Both the position numbers and the translations under genes were made by a program. From the NCBI GenBank assembly GCA_040768845.1, contig JAXGME010000007.1, positions 124,001 through 188,000 of the forward strand: 64,000 nucleotides of DNA. The letters are read 5' to 3'. Within the stretch, counting starts at the first letter, position 1. Every line of letters begins with the position of its first letter. Under the pieces are notes generated by a model, which saw nothing but the letters and a program-made list of their open reading frames with translations, searched no databases and was not told the DNA's origin. Of this stretch, positions 41,900 to 50,436 are shown in pieces. The DNA comes from JAEZHK01 sp040768845. GTDB lineage: Bacteria > Bacillota > Clostridia > Christensenellales > Aristaeellaceae.

Positions 41900-43408
41900 T
41901 TGGACAATCTGATCGAAATGCACGGCATCACCAAGACCTTTCCCGGCGTCCGGGCGCTGGACGATGTGCACTTTGACCTGCGCGCAGGCGAAGTGCACGC
42001 GCTTCTGGGGGAAAACGGCGCGGGCAAATCCACGCTGATGAAGATCATCAGCGGCATTTACACGCGGGACGGCGGCACCTACCGGATGGAAGGGCGCCCC
42101 GTCGAGCACCTGACGCCCAAGAAGGCGCAGGAGATGGGCATCGCCATCATCCACCAGGAGCTGAACATGTGCCAGCACCTGACGGTGGCGGAAAACATCT
42201 TCCTGGGCCGGGAGGAGAGCCGCTTCACGAAGCTGCGCCAACGGGACATGAACCGCCGCGCGGCGGAATACCTGAAGCAGCTGAGCCTTTCCATCAGCCC
42301 GGAAACCCCGGTATCCAAACTACCGGTGGGCGGGCAGCAGATGGTCGAGATCGCCAAGGCGGTCTCCACCAACTGCAAGGTGCTCATCATGGACGAGCCC
42401 ACCAGCGCGCTGACCAACCGCGAGGTGGACGAGCTCAACCGCATCATTCACGAGCTGAAAAAGCGCGGCGTCGGCATCGTGTACATCACCCACCGGCTGG
42501 AGGAGCTGGCCCCCATCGCCGACCGGGTCACGATCCTCCGGGACGGCCGCTTTGTCGCCACCCGGGATTTTGCCGACATCTCCATCGACGAGATCATCTC
42601 GCTGATGGTGGGCCGCGAGATCACCGAAAAGTTCCCCCACGTGCAATGCCCCGTGGGCGACGTGGTGCTGAAGGTGGAGCATTTAAACGCCGGGCACATG
42701 GTGCGCGACGTGAGCTTTGATCTGCGAAAGGGCGAAATACTGGGCTTTGCGGGCCTGATGGGCGCCGGGCGCACGGAAACCATGCGCGCGATCTTCGGCG
42801 CGGACCCGGTGGAGAGCGGCACCGTGACGCTCAACGGCCGGGCGGTCGCGATCCACTCCCCCGCCGGCGCGATCCGCGCGGGCATCGCCTGCGTGCCGGA
42901 GGACCGCAAAAAGGAGGGCCTGTGCGTGGACCTCTCCCTCCGGGAGAACGTGGCGCTGGCCAACCTGGATCTTCTGCGCGGCCCGCTGGGCAGGGTGCTC
43001 CGGCGGAAGGAGGCGAGCCTCACCCAGCGCGCCATCGACGATCTCAAGATCAAGGCCTCCAGCCAGCTGATGCTGGCGCGCAACCTGTCCGGCGGCAACC
43101 AGCAGAAGGTGGTCGTGGGCAAGTGGCTGGTGCGGGACGCGGAGGTGGTGCTCTTTGACGAGCCCACCCGCGGCATCGACGTGGCCGCCAAGGTGGAAAT
43201 CTACCACCTGATGAACCAACTCAAGCAAAAGGGCATTGGCGTTTTGTTCGTCTCCAGCGAAATGCCGGAGATTCTGGGGATGGCCGACCGCATCGTCGTG
43301 ATGTGCGACGGGCGCGTCACCGGCGAATACGAGGCCGCCCAGGCGACCCAGGACAAGATCATGCAGAGCGCTACGCAGTTTGAATCCAGGAAGGGGCAGG
43401 CAGTCTGA
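41900..43408 (+). CDS. Sugar ABC transporter ATPase with two ATP-binding domains (RbsA/MglA family)
   Basis: This protein of about 502 residues contains two ATPase domains. The first has Walker A GENGAGKSTL, signature-like LPVGGQQM and Walker B LIMDEPTSAL; the second has the degenerate Walker A GLMGAGRTET, signature LSGGNQQK and VLFDEPTRGID, exactly the RbsA pattern. I prefer the TTG at 41900: GGGGG lies eight bases ahead and the protein then begins DNLIEMHGITKTFPG as relatives do; an ATG at 41855 lacks a ribosome site. The permease and binding protein follow, so it is a CUT2-type monosaccharide importer. Confidence 0.93.
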   Translation: MDNLIEMHGITKTFPGVRALDDVHFDLRAGEVHALLGENGAGKSTLMKIISGIYTRDGGTYRMEGRPVEHLTPKKAQEMGIAIIHQELNMCQHLTVAENIFLGREESRFTKLRQRDMNRRAAEYLKQLSLSISPETPVSKLPVGGQQMVEIAKAVSTNCKVLIMDEPTSALTNREVDELNRIIHELKKRGVGIVYITHRLEELAPIADRVTILRDGRFVATRDFADISIDEIISLMVGREITEKFPHVQCPVGDVVLKVEHLNAGHMVRDVSFDLRKGEILGFAGLMGAGRTETMRAIFGADPVESGTVTLNGRAVAIHSPAGAIRAGIACVPEDRKKEGLCVDLSLRENVALANLDLLRGPLGRVLRRKEASLTQRAIDDLKIKASSQLMLARNLSGGNQQKVVVGKWLVRDAEVVLFDEPTRGIDVAAKVEIYHLMNQLKQKGIGVLFVSSEMPEILGMADRIVVMCDGRVTGEYEAAQATQDKIMQSATQFESRKGQAV

Positions 43409-44433
43409 TGAAAAAGGACAATGTATTCCGGCGCATCCTGCAGGTGCGCGGCATGGGCCAGGTGATCTCGGTGACCACGGCGCTGGCGGCCATGTGCGTG
43501 GTATTCGCGTGGCTCAACCCCAGCTTCATGACCTCCCGCAACATCACCTCGCTTTTGCGCCAGGTGGCGCCGATCCTGATCATCGGCATGGGCCAGTCCT
43601 ATGTGCTGATCACCGGGGGGATTGACCTTTCCATCGGTTCCGTGGTGGGCATGAGCACCATGATGAGCGCCACGCTGATGACCCACGGCGTTCACGCCCT
43701 CGTGGCGCTGCCGCTGACCGTGCTGGCGTGCCTGTTCGTGGGCTTTCTCAACGGCACGCTGATCGCGCGGGCCAAGCTGCCTCCCTTCATCGCGACGCTG
43801 GGCACCATGATCACCGCCCGGGGCGTGGCGCAGATCGTCAACGGCAACATGAACACCGACCTGATCTCCGCCGGCGGCAGCGAGGCGTTCCGGGACCTCT
43901 TCTACTACGGCAAGTTCGCGGGGCTTTTTACGCCCATGTGGATCGCCATCCTCCTGTTCCTGATCTTCAACTACATTCTGTCCTCCACCCGCACGGGCCG
44001 GCACATCTACGCGCTGGGCTCCAACTATGAGGCGGCGCGCTTCTCCGGCGTCAACGTCAAGTGGGCGATGACCAAAGCCTATGTGATCTCCTCGTTCATG
44101 AGCTGCATCGTGGGCTTCATCCTGATGGCGCAGAGCGGCATGGGCACCATGGACGCGGGCAACACCTACGAGCTGAACGCCGTGGCGGCATCGGTCATCG
44201 GCGGCGTGTCCACCATGGGCGGGCAGGGGCTGCTGTTCGGCACGGTGATCGGCGCGTGCATCTGGGGCGTGCTGCAAAACGGGCTGCAGTTCGCCGGCGC
44301 GCCGCTGGCGCTGAAGCAGATCGTCATCGGCATCGTGGTCATCCTGTCGGTGCTCATCGACCGCGTCGCCCGCGGCGACGCCATCGACCTCAAGAAGCTG
44401 TTCGGACGCGGCAGGCGCGCCGGCGCAGACTGA
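43408..44433 (+). CDS. Sugar ABC transporter permease (RbsC family)
   Basis: This 341-residue permease has eight to ten spans with RbsC hallmarks: YVLITGGIDLSIGSVVGMS, PPFIATLGTM, HIYALGSNYEAARFSGVNV and AVAASVIGGVSTMGGQG. The ATG shares its first base with the final base of the ATPase stop, so it is coupled to it. It forms a homodimeric channel for a monosaccharide. The C-terminus is basic. Confidence 0.94.
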   Translation: MKKDNVFRRILQVRGMGQVISVTTALAAMCVVFAWLNPSFMTSRNITSLLRQVAPILIIGMGQSYVLITGGIDLSIGSVVGMSTMMSATLMTHGVHALVALPLTVLACLFVGFLNGTLIARAKLPPFIATLGTMITARGVAQIVNGNMNTDLISAGGSEAFRDLFYYGKFAGLFTPMWIAILLFLIFNYILSSTRTGRHIYALGSNYEAARFSGVNVKWAMTKAYVISSFMSCIVGFILMAQSGMGTMDAGNTYELNAVAASVIGGVSTMGGQGLLFGTVIGACIWGVLQNGLQFAGAPLALKQIVIGIVVILSVLIDRVARGDAIDLKKLFGRGRRAGAD

Positions 44434-44487
44434 GATTGCAGGCGCCTTCGGGGCGCTTAGCATAAACATCAAGGAGGGTTTTTCGCT

Positions 44488-45387
44488 ATGAAGAAAATCC
44501 TGGCGCTCACGCTCGTACTGCTCCTCTCCCTGGGCATGGCCTCCATGGCCAATGCGGAAGGCAACCTGGTATACCTGATCACCATGGACAAGATGGACAT
44601 GCACTGGGTGTCCGTGGACGCGGGCGCATCCGCCATGGCCAAGGCGCTGGGCGTTGACTACAAGTGGGACGCGCCGGACGGCAAGGACAATGCCGACCAG
44701 ATCGAGGTGCTGAACAACGCCATCGCCGAGAAGCCGGCCGTCATCCTGCTGGCCGCCACCGACCCGCAGGGCATCGCCAAGACCGTCGAGGAAGCCCAGA
44801 CCCAGGGCATCACCGTGATCTACGTGGACTCCCCGGCCACCGCGCCCGTTCCGGTGACGCTGTCCACCGACAACTACGCCGCCGGCAAGCTGGCGGGCAC
44901 CACCATGCTTGAGGAACTGGACAAGGCCGGCAAGACCTCCGGCAAGATCGCCATCATCGGCGTCAACACCGCCACCAACTCCACCATGAACCGCGAGGCG
45001 GGCTTCCGCGACGCCATCACCGCCGACGGCCGCTTTGAGCTTCTGACCACCGAGTACAAGGATGGCCTGGCCGCCGAATCCCAGGAAGCCGCCACCAACT
45101 TTATCATGGGCAACGCGGACCTGGTGGGCATCTTCGGCACCAACGAAGGCTCCACCGTGGGCACCGGCAACGCCATCAAGGCCGAAGCGCCGGAGATCAT
45201 CGGCGTGGGCTTTGACAAGTCCGACGCGATCATGGGCCTGCTCAAGGACGGCTCGCTGAAGGCCGCCATGGCGCAGAACCCCTTCACCATGGGCTATCTG
45301 GGCGTGGCGGAAGCCTATGCCGTGATCAATGGCCTCTCCACCGGCCCGTCGGTCATCGACACCGGCGTCGCGGTGCTGCGCGGCTAA
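44488..45387 (+). CDS. Sugar ABC transporter substrate-binding protein (RbsB family)
   Basis: This 299-residue protein has a signal peptide (MKKILALTLVLLLSLGMASMANA) and the periplasmic-binding-protein fold of the ribose/galactose class (LIVGTNEG-like IFGTNEGSTVGTGNAI, AIIGVNTATNSTMNREAGF, then GVGFDKSDAIMGLL). No lipobox is present. GGAGGG precedes the ATG. It is the third gene of the unit, closed by a hairpin at 45413-45441. The sugar cannot be told from sequence alone; the GH31 relic upstream hints at a glycoside-derived sugar such as xylose. Confidence 0.93.
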   Translation: MKKILALTLVLLLSLGMASMANAEGNLVYLITMDKMDMHWVSVDAGASAMAKALGVDYKWDAPDGKDNADQIEVLNNAIAEKPAVILLAATDPQGIAKTVEEAQTQGITVIYVDSPATAPVPVTLSTDNYAAGKLAGTTMLEELDKAGKTSGKIAIIGVNTATNSTMNREAGFRDAITADGRFELLTTEYKDGLAAESQEAATNFIMGNADLVGIFGTNEGSTVGTGNAIKAEAPEIIGVGFDKSDAIMGLLKDGSLKAAMAQNPFTMGYLGVAEAYAVINGLSTGPSVIDTGVAVLRG

Positions 45388-45412
45388 GGCGCGTTCCACC
45401 GGAAGCAGACCG

Positions 45413-45446
45413 CGCCGGGAATCCTCCGTGGATTCCCGGCGTTTCC
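45413..45446 (+). terminator. Hairpin terminator of the ribose-type operon
   Basis: GCCGGGAATCC (45414-45424) pairs perfectly with GGATTCCCGGC (45430-45440). A short TTT follows, so termination is plausible but the T tract is poor. Confidence 0.65.
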
Positions 45447-45484
45447 GTTGGGGCGCGGCCCCGCAGGCGAAAGGAGGGCGCGAT

Positions 45485-45949
45485 ATGGCGCGGCAGCCCC
45501 GTCAGGTGCACGTATTCCTGTACAGGAAGAATCCGAATGGCGAATACGAGTACGCACTGTTTCAGCGATCGGAAAACCCGCTGTGGTGGCAGGGCGTGTG
45601 CGGCGGTGTGGAGGCGGGCGAAACCGACGAAGAGGCCGCGCGGCGGGAGACCCGGGAGGAAGCGGGCGTTTTGAGCGACGCCCCGCTGCGCCGCCTGACC
45701 ACCGTCAGCTACCTGCCGGTGTACCTGTTTTCCGCCGAAACCCAGGCGCGCTGGGGGCGGGATGTGGTCGTGATCCCCATGACTTTTTTCGCCATGGCCT
45801 ACGACGGGCCCGTGACCCTTTCGGAGGAGCACACCGGCTTTGGGTGGCACGCCTATGAGGCGGCCGAGGCGCTGGTGTACTTTCACGATCAGAAGGTGGC
45901 GCTCTGGGAGCTTGACGAACGGCTGCGAAGGGGCAGCCTGGGCGGATGA
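45485..45949 (+). CDS. Nudix hydrolase, dihydroneopterin/dATP pyrophosphatase-like
   Basis: This 154-residue protein has a complete Nudix box GGVEAGETDEEAARRETREEAG (positions about 38-59), which binds Mg and cleaves nucleoside diphosphate-linked compounds. The beginning QVHVFLYRKNPNGEYEYALFQR and WWQGVCGGVE resemble the NudB branch. The start ATG 45485 follows AGGAGGGCGC. Its substrate is a guess. It lies alone between the sugar operon and a decayed gene on the opposite strand. Confidence 0.88.
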   Translation: MARQPRQVHVFLYRKNPNGEYEYALFQRSENPLWWQGVCGGVEAGETDEEAARRETREEAGVLSDAPLRRLTTVSYLPVYLFSAETQARWGRDVVVIPMTFFAMAYDGPVTLSEEHTGFGWHAYEAAEALVYFHDQKVALWELDERLRRGSLGG

Positions 45950-45992
45950 GGCCCGCGGCCCGGAGCGCGGCACCGCGCCGCCGCCGGGCGGG

Positions 45993-47489
45993 TTATTCGT
46001 CCGCCTTCAGCGGCTTCAGCTCGCCTTTGTCGATCGTAAACTCGTAGACGAGCGTGGCCGCGGGTTCGGGGTGGTTGGTATTCCCAAAGTCCGCGTCCTT
46101 ATCGTAGAGGGGAAGCTCGAAGACCACCCGGTCGCCGTCGCCAAATTCCGAAATATTCAGCGGCGGGTACACGTAGTATCCGGTGGGGATGTCCTCTTTG
46201 CCCCTGGAGCCGCTGCCCGCGGCGTGCGCCTGGTAGCCGTTGATGGTCACACTGGGTTCATTCAGCCACAGGTACGGGCTGCCCGCGTAATCCCCCTCCA
46301 CGCTGACGTAGAACTCCAGTCGGCTGACGTCCGCGCAGAAGCTTGCGCCGGTAATGGTCATGGATACGCCGTCCTTCTCCTGCGTGAGGGCCAGCGGCGT
46401 CAGGTCATAGCCGACATTTTCCGTATACTGGCCGTAGATCGCCTTATTCAGCGCTTCGGCCTCCTCCACCCAAGCCTTCCGCTCCGCTTCGTCCCTGGGC
46501 AGCGTGGCCTTTTTCTCCTTCCAGTTGTACCGGAACGCCGCGCGCTCCGCGTTTTCAACCCCGCCCAGTTCCAGCGACAGCGCGATCAGCGATTCCTCCG
46601 GGAGCCGCCTGGGATCGCGCCCCAGGGCGCACTGGTAGAGCGCGGTATAGCCGCTTTCCGCCTGGGCCGTGGTTTCCGAGCTGCCCGAGCCCGTCATCAT
46701 GCCGTCCACGGTGACGTCCGCCAGCCAGAAGTCCGCATCCCCGGCCGCGGAGCCCTTCCCTTCAGCGGCGCCGAAGGCCGCCGTGAAGTACAGGTTCTCA
46801 TTGGCGTAGGACATCTCCGAAATCACCCAGTCGTATCCTTCCGCGCTGCCGGTCAGCCCCACCGCCGCGGCGCCCGCCTCCATGGTTTCCAGCTCGGCCT
46901 TGTCGTGCTCGTAATTCTCATCCACCAGCTTTACGCTGGTCCTGGCCATTTCGACGGCGTTCTCGTGGGCCTTGACGGGATCAAACGCAAAGGGGATCGA
47001 GAACAACTGACCGTCGATGGTCGCCTTCAGTTCGAGCGCCCTGGGTTCGTCCCAGCGCCAGGAGTCAATGTCAAATTCCAGCCAGGTGATAAGCTCGCCG
47101 TCCCACGTCTGAGAATTGCTGCCGGAAGTATCGTTCGCCCAGTCCTCGGCGGTCAGCGTGCGCCCGCCTTCGTCGCGGTACGCCCGGAGATCCCCGTCCA
47201 CCCGCATCGGAATTTCCTCTCCGTCGACGACGATGGAGAAGTCCACCCGGCTCGGGTCAAAGGACGGAACGTCCGAAAACTTCAGCCACAGGTTCATCTC
47301 GCCCTTTCCGTCCTTGTCGTCCGAATCCGCGGGAGACGTGCGTATCGCCATCACGGAGGCCGTCACGCCGCCGACCCGGGCCTCGGCACCCTCCACATCG
47401 TATTCGCGCCGCGCGTTTTCGTATTCCGCGATCATCGCGCTGAGCTTCTCGTCCTCGGGCAGCGCCTGTTCGGTCCGGATGTACGGATA
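45993..47489 (-). pseudogene. DUF4179-family partner protein, 5'-truncated copy
   Basis: From TAA-side position 45993 up to about 47489 one frame encodes some 495 residues of a DUF4179-like extracytoplasmic region (ALPEDEKLSAMIAEYENARR, GGVTASVMAIRTSPAD, SFDPSRVDFSIVVDGEEIPM, then a long beta-rich C-terminal part). The copy at the window's left edge has the same motifs preceded by a membrane span, but here the span and cytoplasmic head are missing and there is no start codon before ATG 47435. Upstream the sequence turns into a terminator-like hairpin at 47521-47549. No sigma-factor gene is adjacent. A short protein from ATG 47435 could be made but would lack export signals. Confidence 0.7.
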
Positions 47490-47592
47490 GCGCCACCAGT
47501 GTGCGCACTGATGGTGCGATCCCGTTCCCGGCGTGCACGCCGCCGGGAACGATTAAAGCATAACGGGCACTTTGTGGATGGTCTGTGCAAAT

Positions 47593-47626
47593 CGCGCCGC
47601 CGGCATGCGTACCGGCGGCGCGTTTT
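47593..47626. terminator. Hairpin between glgA and the truncated gene
   Basis: CGCGCCGCCGG (47593-47603) pairs perfectly with CCGGCGGCGCG (47612-47622). TTTT follows on the plus strand, while the minus (glgA) side has only ATTTGC. It probably closes the glycogen unit imperfectly or belonged to a lost plus-strand gene. Confidence 0.5.
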
Positions 47627-47645
47627 ACACCATCCTATGAAAGGG

Positions 47646-49271
47646 CTATGCCTTCCCGCGGGGCTTTCGCGCGGGCTTGGCGGGCGGTTCCGCCGGGGCC
47701 GCGCCTTCCGTGGCGGCGGCCTTTTTGGCGCGTGGCTTTCTCGCGGGCTTGGCGGGCGCTTCCGCGGGAACGGGGACCTCCGCGGGGGCTTCCGCCGGTT
47801 TCTCTGCCTCTTTCGCAACCCTCGCCTTGCGGACCGGCTTTGAAAGCTCCGCGTAGAGGTCCACGTAATGGTGGGCGGACTGATCCCAGCCGTATTGCCC
47901 CGCCATGGCCCGGGCCATGAGCCCGCGCCACACGTCGGGATGGTCGCGGTAGTAGCCCACCGCGCGCTCGATCACGTGTAGCATGTCGTGGGCGTTGTAG
48001 TTGAGAAAGGTGAAGCCGTTGCCGCTGCCGGTAAAGCCGTTGTAGGAGAGCACCGTGTCCCGGAGGCCGCCGGTCTCCCGCACGACGGGCAGCGTGCCGT
48101 AGCGCATGGAAATCATCTGCGAAAGACCGCAAGGCTCAAACATCGAGGGCATCAGGAACATGTCCGCGCCGGCGTAGATGTGGTGGGCCAGCGTGTGGTT
48201 CATCTCAATGCGGGCGGCGATGCGCCCGGCATACTTCCACTGCGCCCAGTTGAACAGGTCCACATACCGGTCCTCGCCCATGCCCAGCACCACCATCTGG
48301 CAGCCGGTGGCCATGACGCCATCCAGCACCCGCTCCACCAGATCCAGCCCCTTCTGGTTGCTGAGCCGACCCACCATGCCGATCAGCGGGATGTCCGCAC
48401 CCTCGGCGAGGCCCATCTCCTTCTGCAGCGCCAGCTTGTTCTGGAGCTTTTTGTCCAGGCTGTCCGCGCCGTAGCGGGCCTCGATCAGCGGGTCGGTCTC
48501 GGGGTCATACTCCTCGGTGTCAATGCCGTTCAAAATGCCCACCAGGTCCTGTGCGCGGGCGCGCATCAGCCCGTCCAGCCGCTCGCCGTAATAGGCGGTT
48601 TTGACCTCCTCGGCGTAGCTGGGGCTGACGGTGGTGATCTTCTGGGCGAAGGTCAACCCGCCCTTCATGAAGGAGCACTGGCCGTAAAACTCCAGGTGAT
48701 CCGGCGTGTAGGCCAGGCCGCCCAGGCTGACCAGCTCCTCAATCTGGTCGATGGGGAAGATGCCCTGGTACTGCAGGTTGTGGACGGTGAACACGGTCTT
48801 GATCTTCTGGTAGGGCTTCAGCACCCGGTACTGGATTTCCAGCATGGCGGGGATGAGGCCGGTCTGCCAGTCGTGGCAGTGGAGCACGTCCGGCACAAAG
48901 TCGATCTTGGGCAGCGCCTCCATGACGGCCCGGTCAAAAAACGCAAACCGCTCGCCCTCGTCTCCGCCGAGGCCGTAGATGTAGGATCGGCCGAAGTAGT
49001 ATTCGTTGTCCACGAAATAGTAGATGATGTCGTTCAAAACCAGCTTTTCAATGCCCACATACTGCCTGCGCCAGCCGAGGTTGACGTAGAAATAGAGCAG
49101 ATGCTCCATTTTGGAGCGCCATTTTTCGGGGATCGCGCTGTACAGCGGGGTAATGACCCGCACGTCCACCCCGGATTTTTTGATCTCCTTGGGCAGTGCG
49201 CCCACCACGTCCGCAAGGCCTCCGGTCTTGGAAAACGGCACGCATTCCGAGGCCGCAAACAGCACCTTCAC
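47646..49271 (-). CDS. glgA: Glycogen synthase with long basic C-terminal tail
   Basis: This 541-residue ADP-glucose glycosyltransferase (GT5) extends alpha-1,4-glucan chains. The ADP-glucose motif SKTGGLADVVGALPKEIKK is at the N-terminus and the catalytic pocket FEPCGLSQMISMRYGTLPVVRETGG at about residue 370. The ordinary enzyme ends near residue 476; about 65 further residues form a proline-, alanine- and lysine-rich tail with two copies of PAKPARKPR. The tail is unusual for GlgA. The gene is third in the glgC-glgD-glgA unit. Confidence 0.95.
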   Translation of the reverse strand: MKVLFAASECVPFSKTGGLADVVGALPKEIKKSGVDVRVITPLYSAIPEKWRSKMEHLLYFYVNLGWRRQYVGIEKLVLNDIIYYFVDNEYYFGRSYIYGLGGDEGERFAFFDRAVMEALPKIDFVPDVLHCHDWQTGLIPAMLEIQYRVLKPYQKIKTVFTVHNLQYQGIFPIDQIEELVSLGGLAYTPDHLEFYGQCSFMKGGLTFAQKITTVSPSYAEEVKTAYYGERLDGLMRARAQDLVGILNGIDTEEYDPETDPLIEARYGADSLDKKLQNKLALQKEMGLAEGADIPLIGMVGRLSNQKGLDLVERVLDGVMATGCQMVVLGMGEDRYVDLFNWAQWKYAGRIAARIEMNHTLAHHIYAGADMFLMPSMFEPCGLSQMISMRYGTLPVVRETGGLRDTVLSYNGFTGSGNGFTFLNYNAHDMLHVIERAVGYYRDHPDVWRGLMARAMAGQYGWDQSAHHYVDLYAELSKPVRKARVAKEAEKPAEAPAEVPVPAEAPAKPARKPRAKKAAATEGAAPAEPPAKPARKPRGKA

Positions 49272-49308
49272 GGGGTCATCGCCTCCTTGAAATGGAATCC
49301 CTTGGGGA

Positions 49309-50436
49309 TTACAGGGTCATGTTTTTGCCGATTACGATGGGGTAGGCGCGCTGACCGATCAGCTTGCCGCTGCGGATGGTGACCGCCTTGTCCAAAATGA
49401 CGTTCTCCACCTCGACGCCCTCCTGGATCTCGGACTCCTGCATGATCACCGCGTTGCGGACCACCGCGCCCGATCGCACCCGGACGCCGCGGAAGAGCAC
49501 GCTGTTTTCCACCGTTCCCTCGATGATGCAGCCGTCCGCCACCAGAGAATTGGCGGCCCGGGCGCCCTCGGCGTACTTCGCGGGCACTTCGTCCCGCACC
49601 TTGGTGTAGACGGGGCTTGCAAACAGTTCCTGCCGTATGTCGTAGTGTAGCATATCCATGTTAAACTCAAAATAACTCAAGACAGATTCTACGCGGCGAT
49701 GATAGCCTTTATACTCGTATCCGCGGACTGACAGCAATTTTTGCTTTAAATACTGGGGCAGCATGTCGCGGATCACGTCCCGCATGCCGTGGGACAGCGC
49801 CTGATCCACCAGGTGTACCAGCATGGAGCGGCGCATCAGCACCACATCCATGCAGAAGTTCGGATTTTCCGGGATGTTGGGACCGATCTCAAAATCCAGC
49901 ACATTGCCGTCCTCGTCCAGCTTCAGGTAGGTGTGCTTGGCCAGCATCGACGGCGACACGCGGCTGTCCCGGTAGCGGGTGGTGTACATCAGCGTCACGT
50001 CCGCGCCGGACTCCTTGTGCTTTTTCACCATGTCCTCAAAATTGGTGTTGAACACCGAATAGCTGCCCAGAAGGATCACCAGGTCCTGGTTGGATCGGCG
50101 CAGGTAGGCGATGTTGCTCTTCAGCGCGTCCAGCGTGCCGTCGTAGGTGCCCACGTTCTCCCGGGTCTGGAAGGGCGGCAGGATGAAGAGGCCGTCGTTT
50201 CTCGTGTGCAGGTCCCACTCCTTGCCCGCGCCCAGATGGTCCATCAGCGAGTGATAGTTTTTCTGCATGATGACGCCCACGTTGCGCACGCCGGAATTGA
50301 CGAGGCTGGAGAGCTGAAAGTCAATGATCCGGTACCGCCCCACCACCGGCAGCGCGGACACCGCGCGGGAACTGGTGAGCTCCCGCATGTTGTAGTCGTC
50401 CTTGGAGGTAAAGATGACGCCCATGACATCCTTCAT
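49309..50436 (-). CDS. glgD: Glucose-1-phosphate adenylyltransferase subunit GlgD
   Basis: This 375-residue protein is the regulatory partner of GlgC in Firmicutes. It keeps the nucleotidyltransferase fold and the left-handed beta-helix (SRAVSALPVVGRYRIIDFQLSS, then EGTVENSVLFRGVRVRSGAVV), but the glycine-rich pyrophosphate loop of GlgC is replaced by IFTSKDDYNMRELT, so it is not expected to be catalytic alone. Its ATG overlaps the stop of glgC, and it ends 37 bases before glgA. Confidence 0.94.
   Translation of the reverse strand: MKDVMGVIFTSKDDYNMRELTSSRAVSALPVVGRYRIIDFQLSSLVNSGVRNVGVIMQKNYHSLMDHLGAGKEWDLHTRNDGLFILPPFQTRENVGTYDGTLDALKSNIAYLRRSNQDLVILLGSYSVFNTNFEDMVKKHKESGADVTLMYTTRYRDSRVSPSMLAKHTYLKLDEDGNVLDFEIGPNIPENPNFCMDVVLMRRSMLVHLVDQALSHGMRDVIRDMLPQYLKQKLLSVRGYEYKGYHRRVESVLSYFEFNMDMLHYDIRQELFASPVYTKVRDEVPAKYAEGARAANSLVADGCIIEGTVENSVLFRGVRVRSGAVVRNAVIMQESEIQEGVEVENVILDKAVTIRSGKLIGQRAYPIVIGKNMTL

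Noticed and set aside
43201..45399. A 732-residue open frame antisense to the ribose-type permease and binding protein, and similar long frames antisense to the GH31, ABC-exporter, DUF4179-like and glgA genes
   Set aside because: Composition is typical of the third-codon-position shadow of GC-rich genes (His, Arg, Gln and Gly rich, no domains), there is no ribosome site, and the sense genes are certain.
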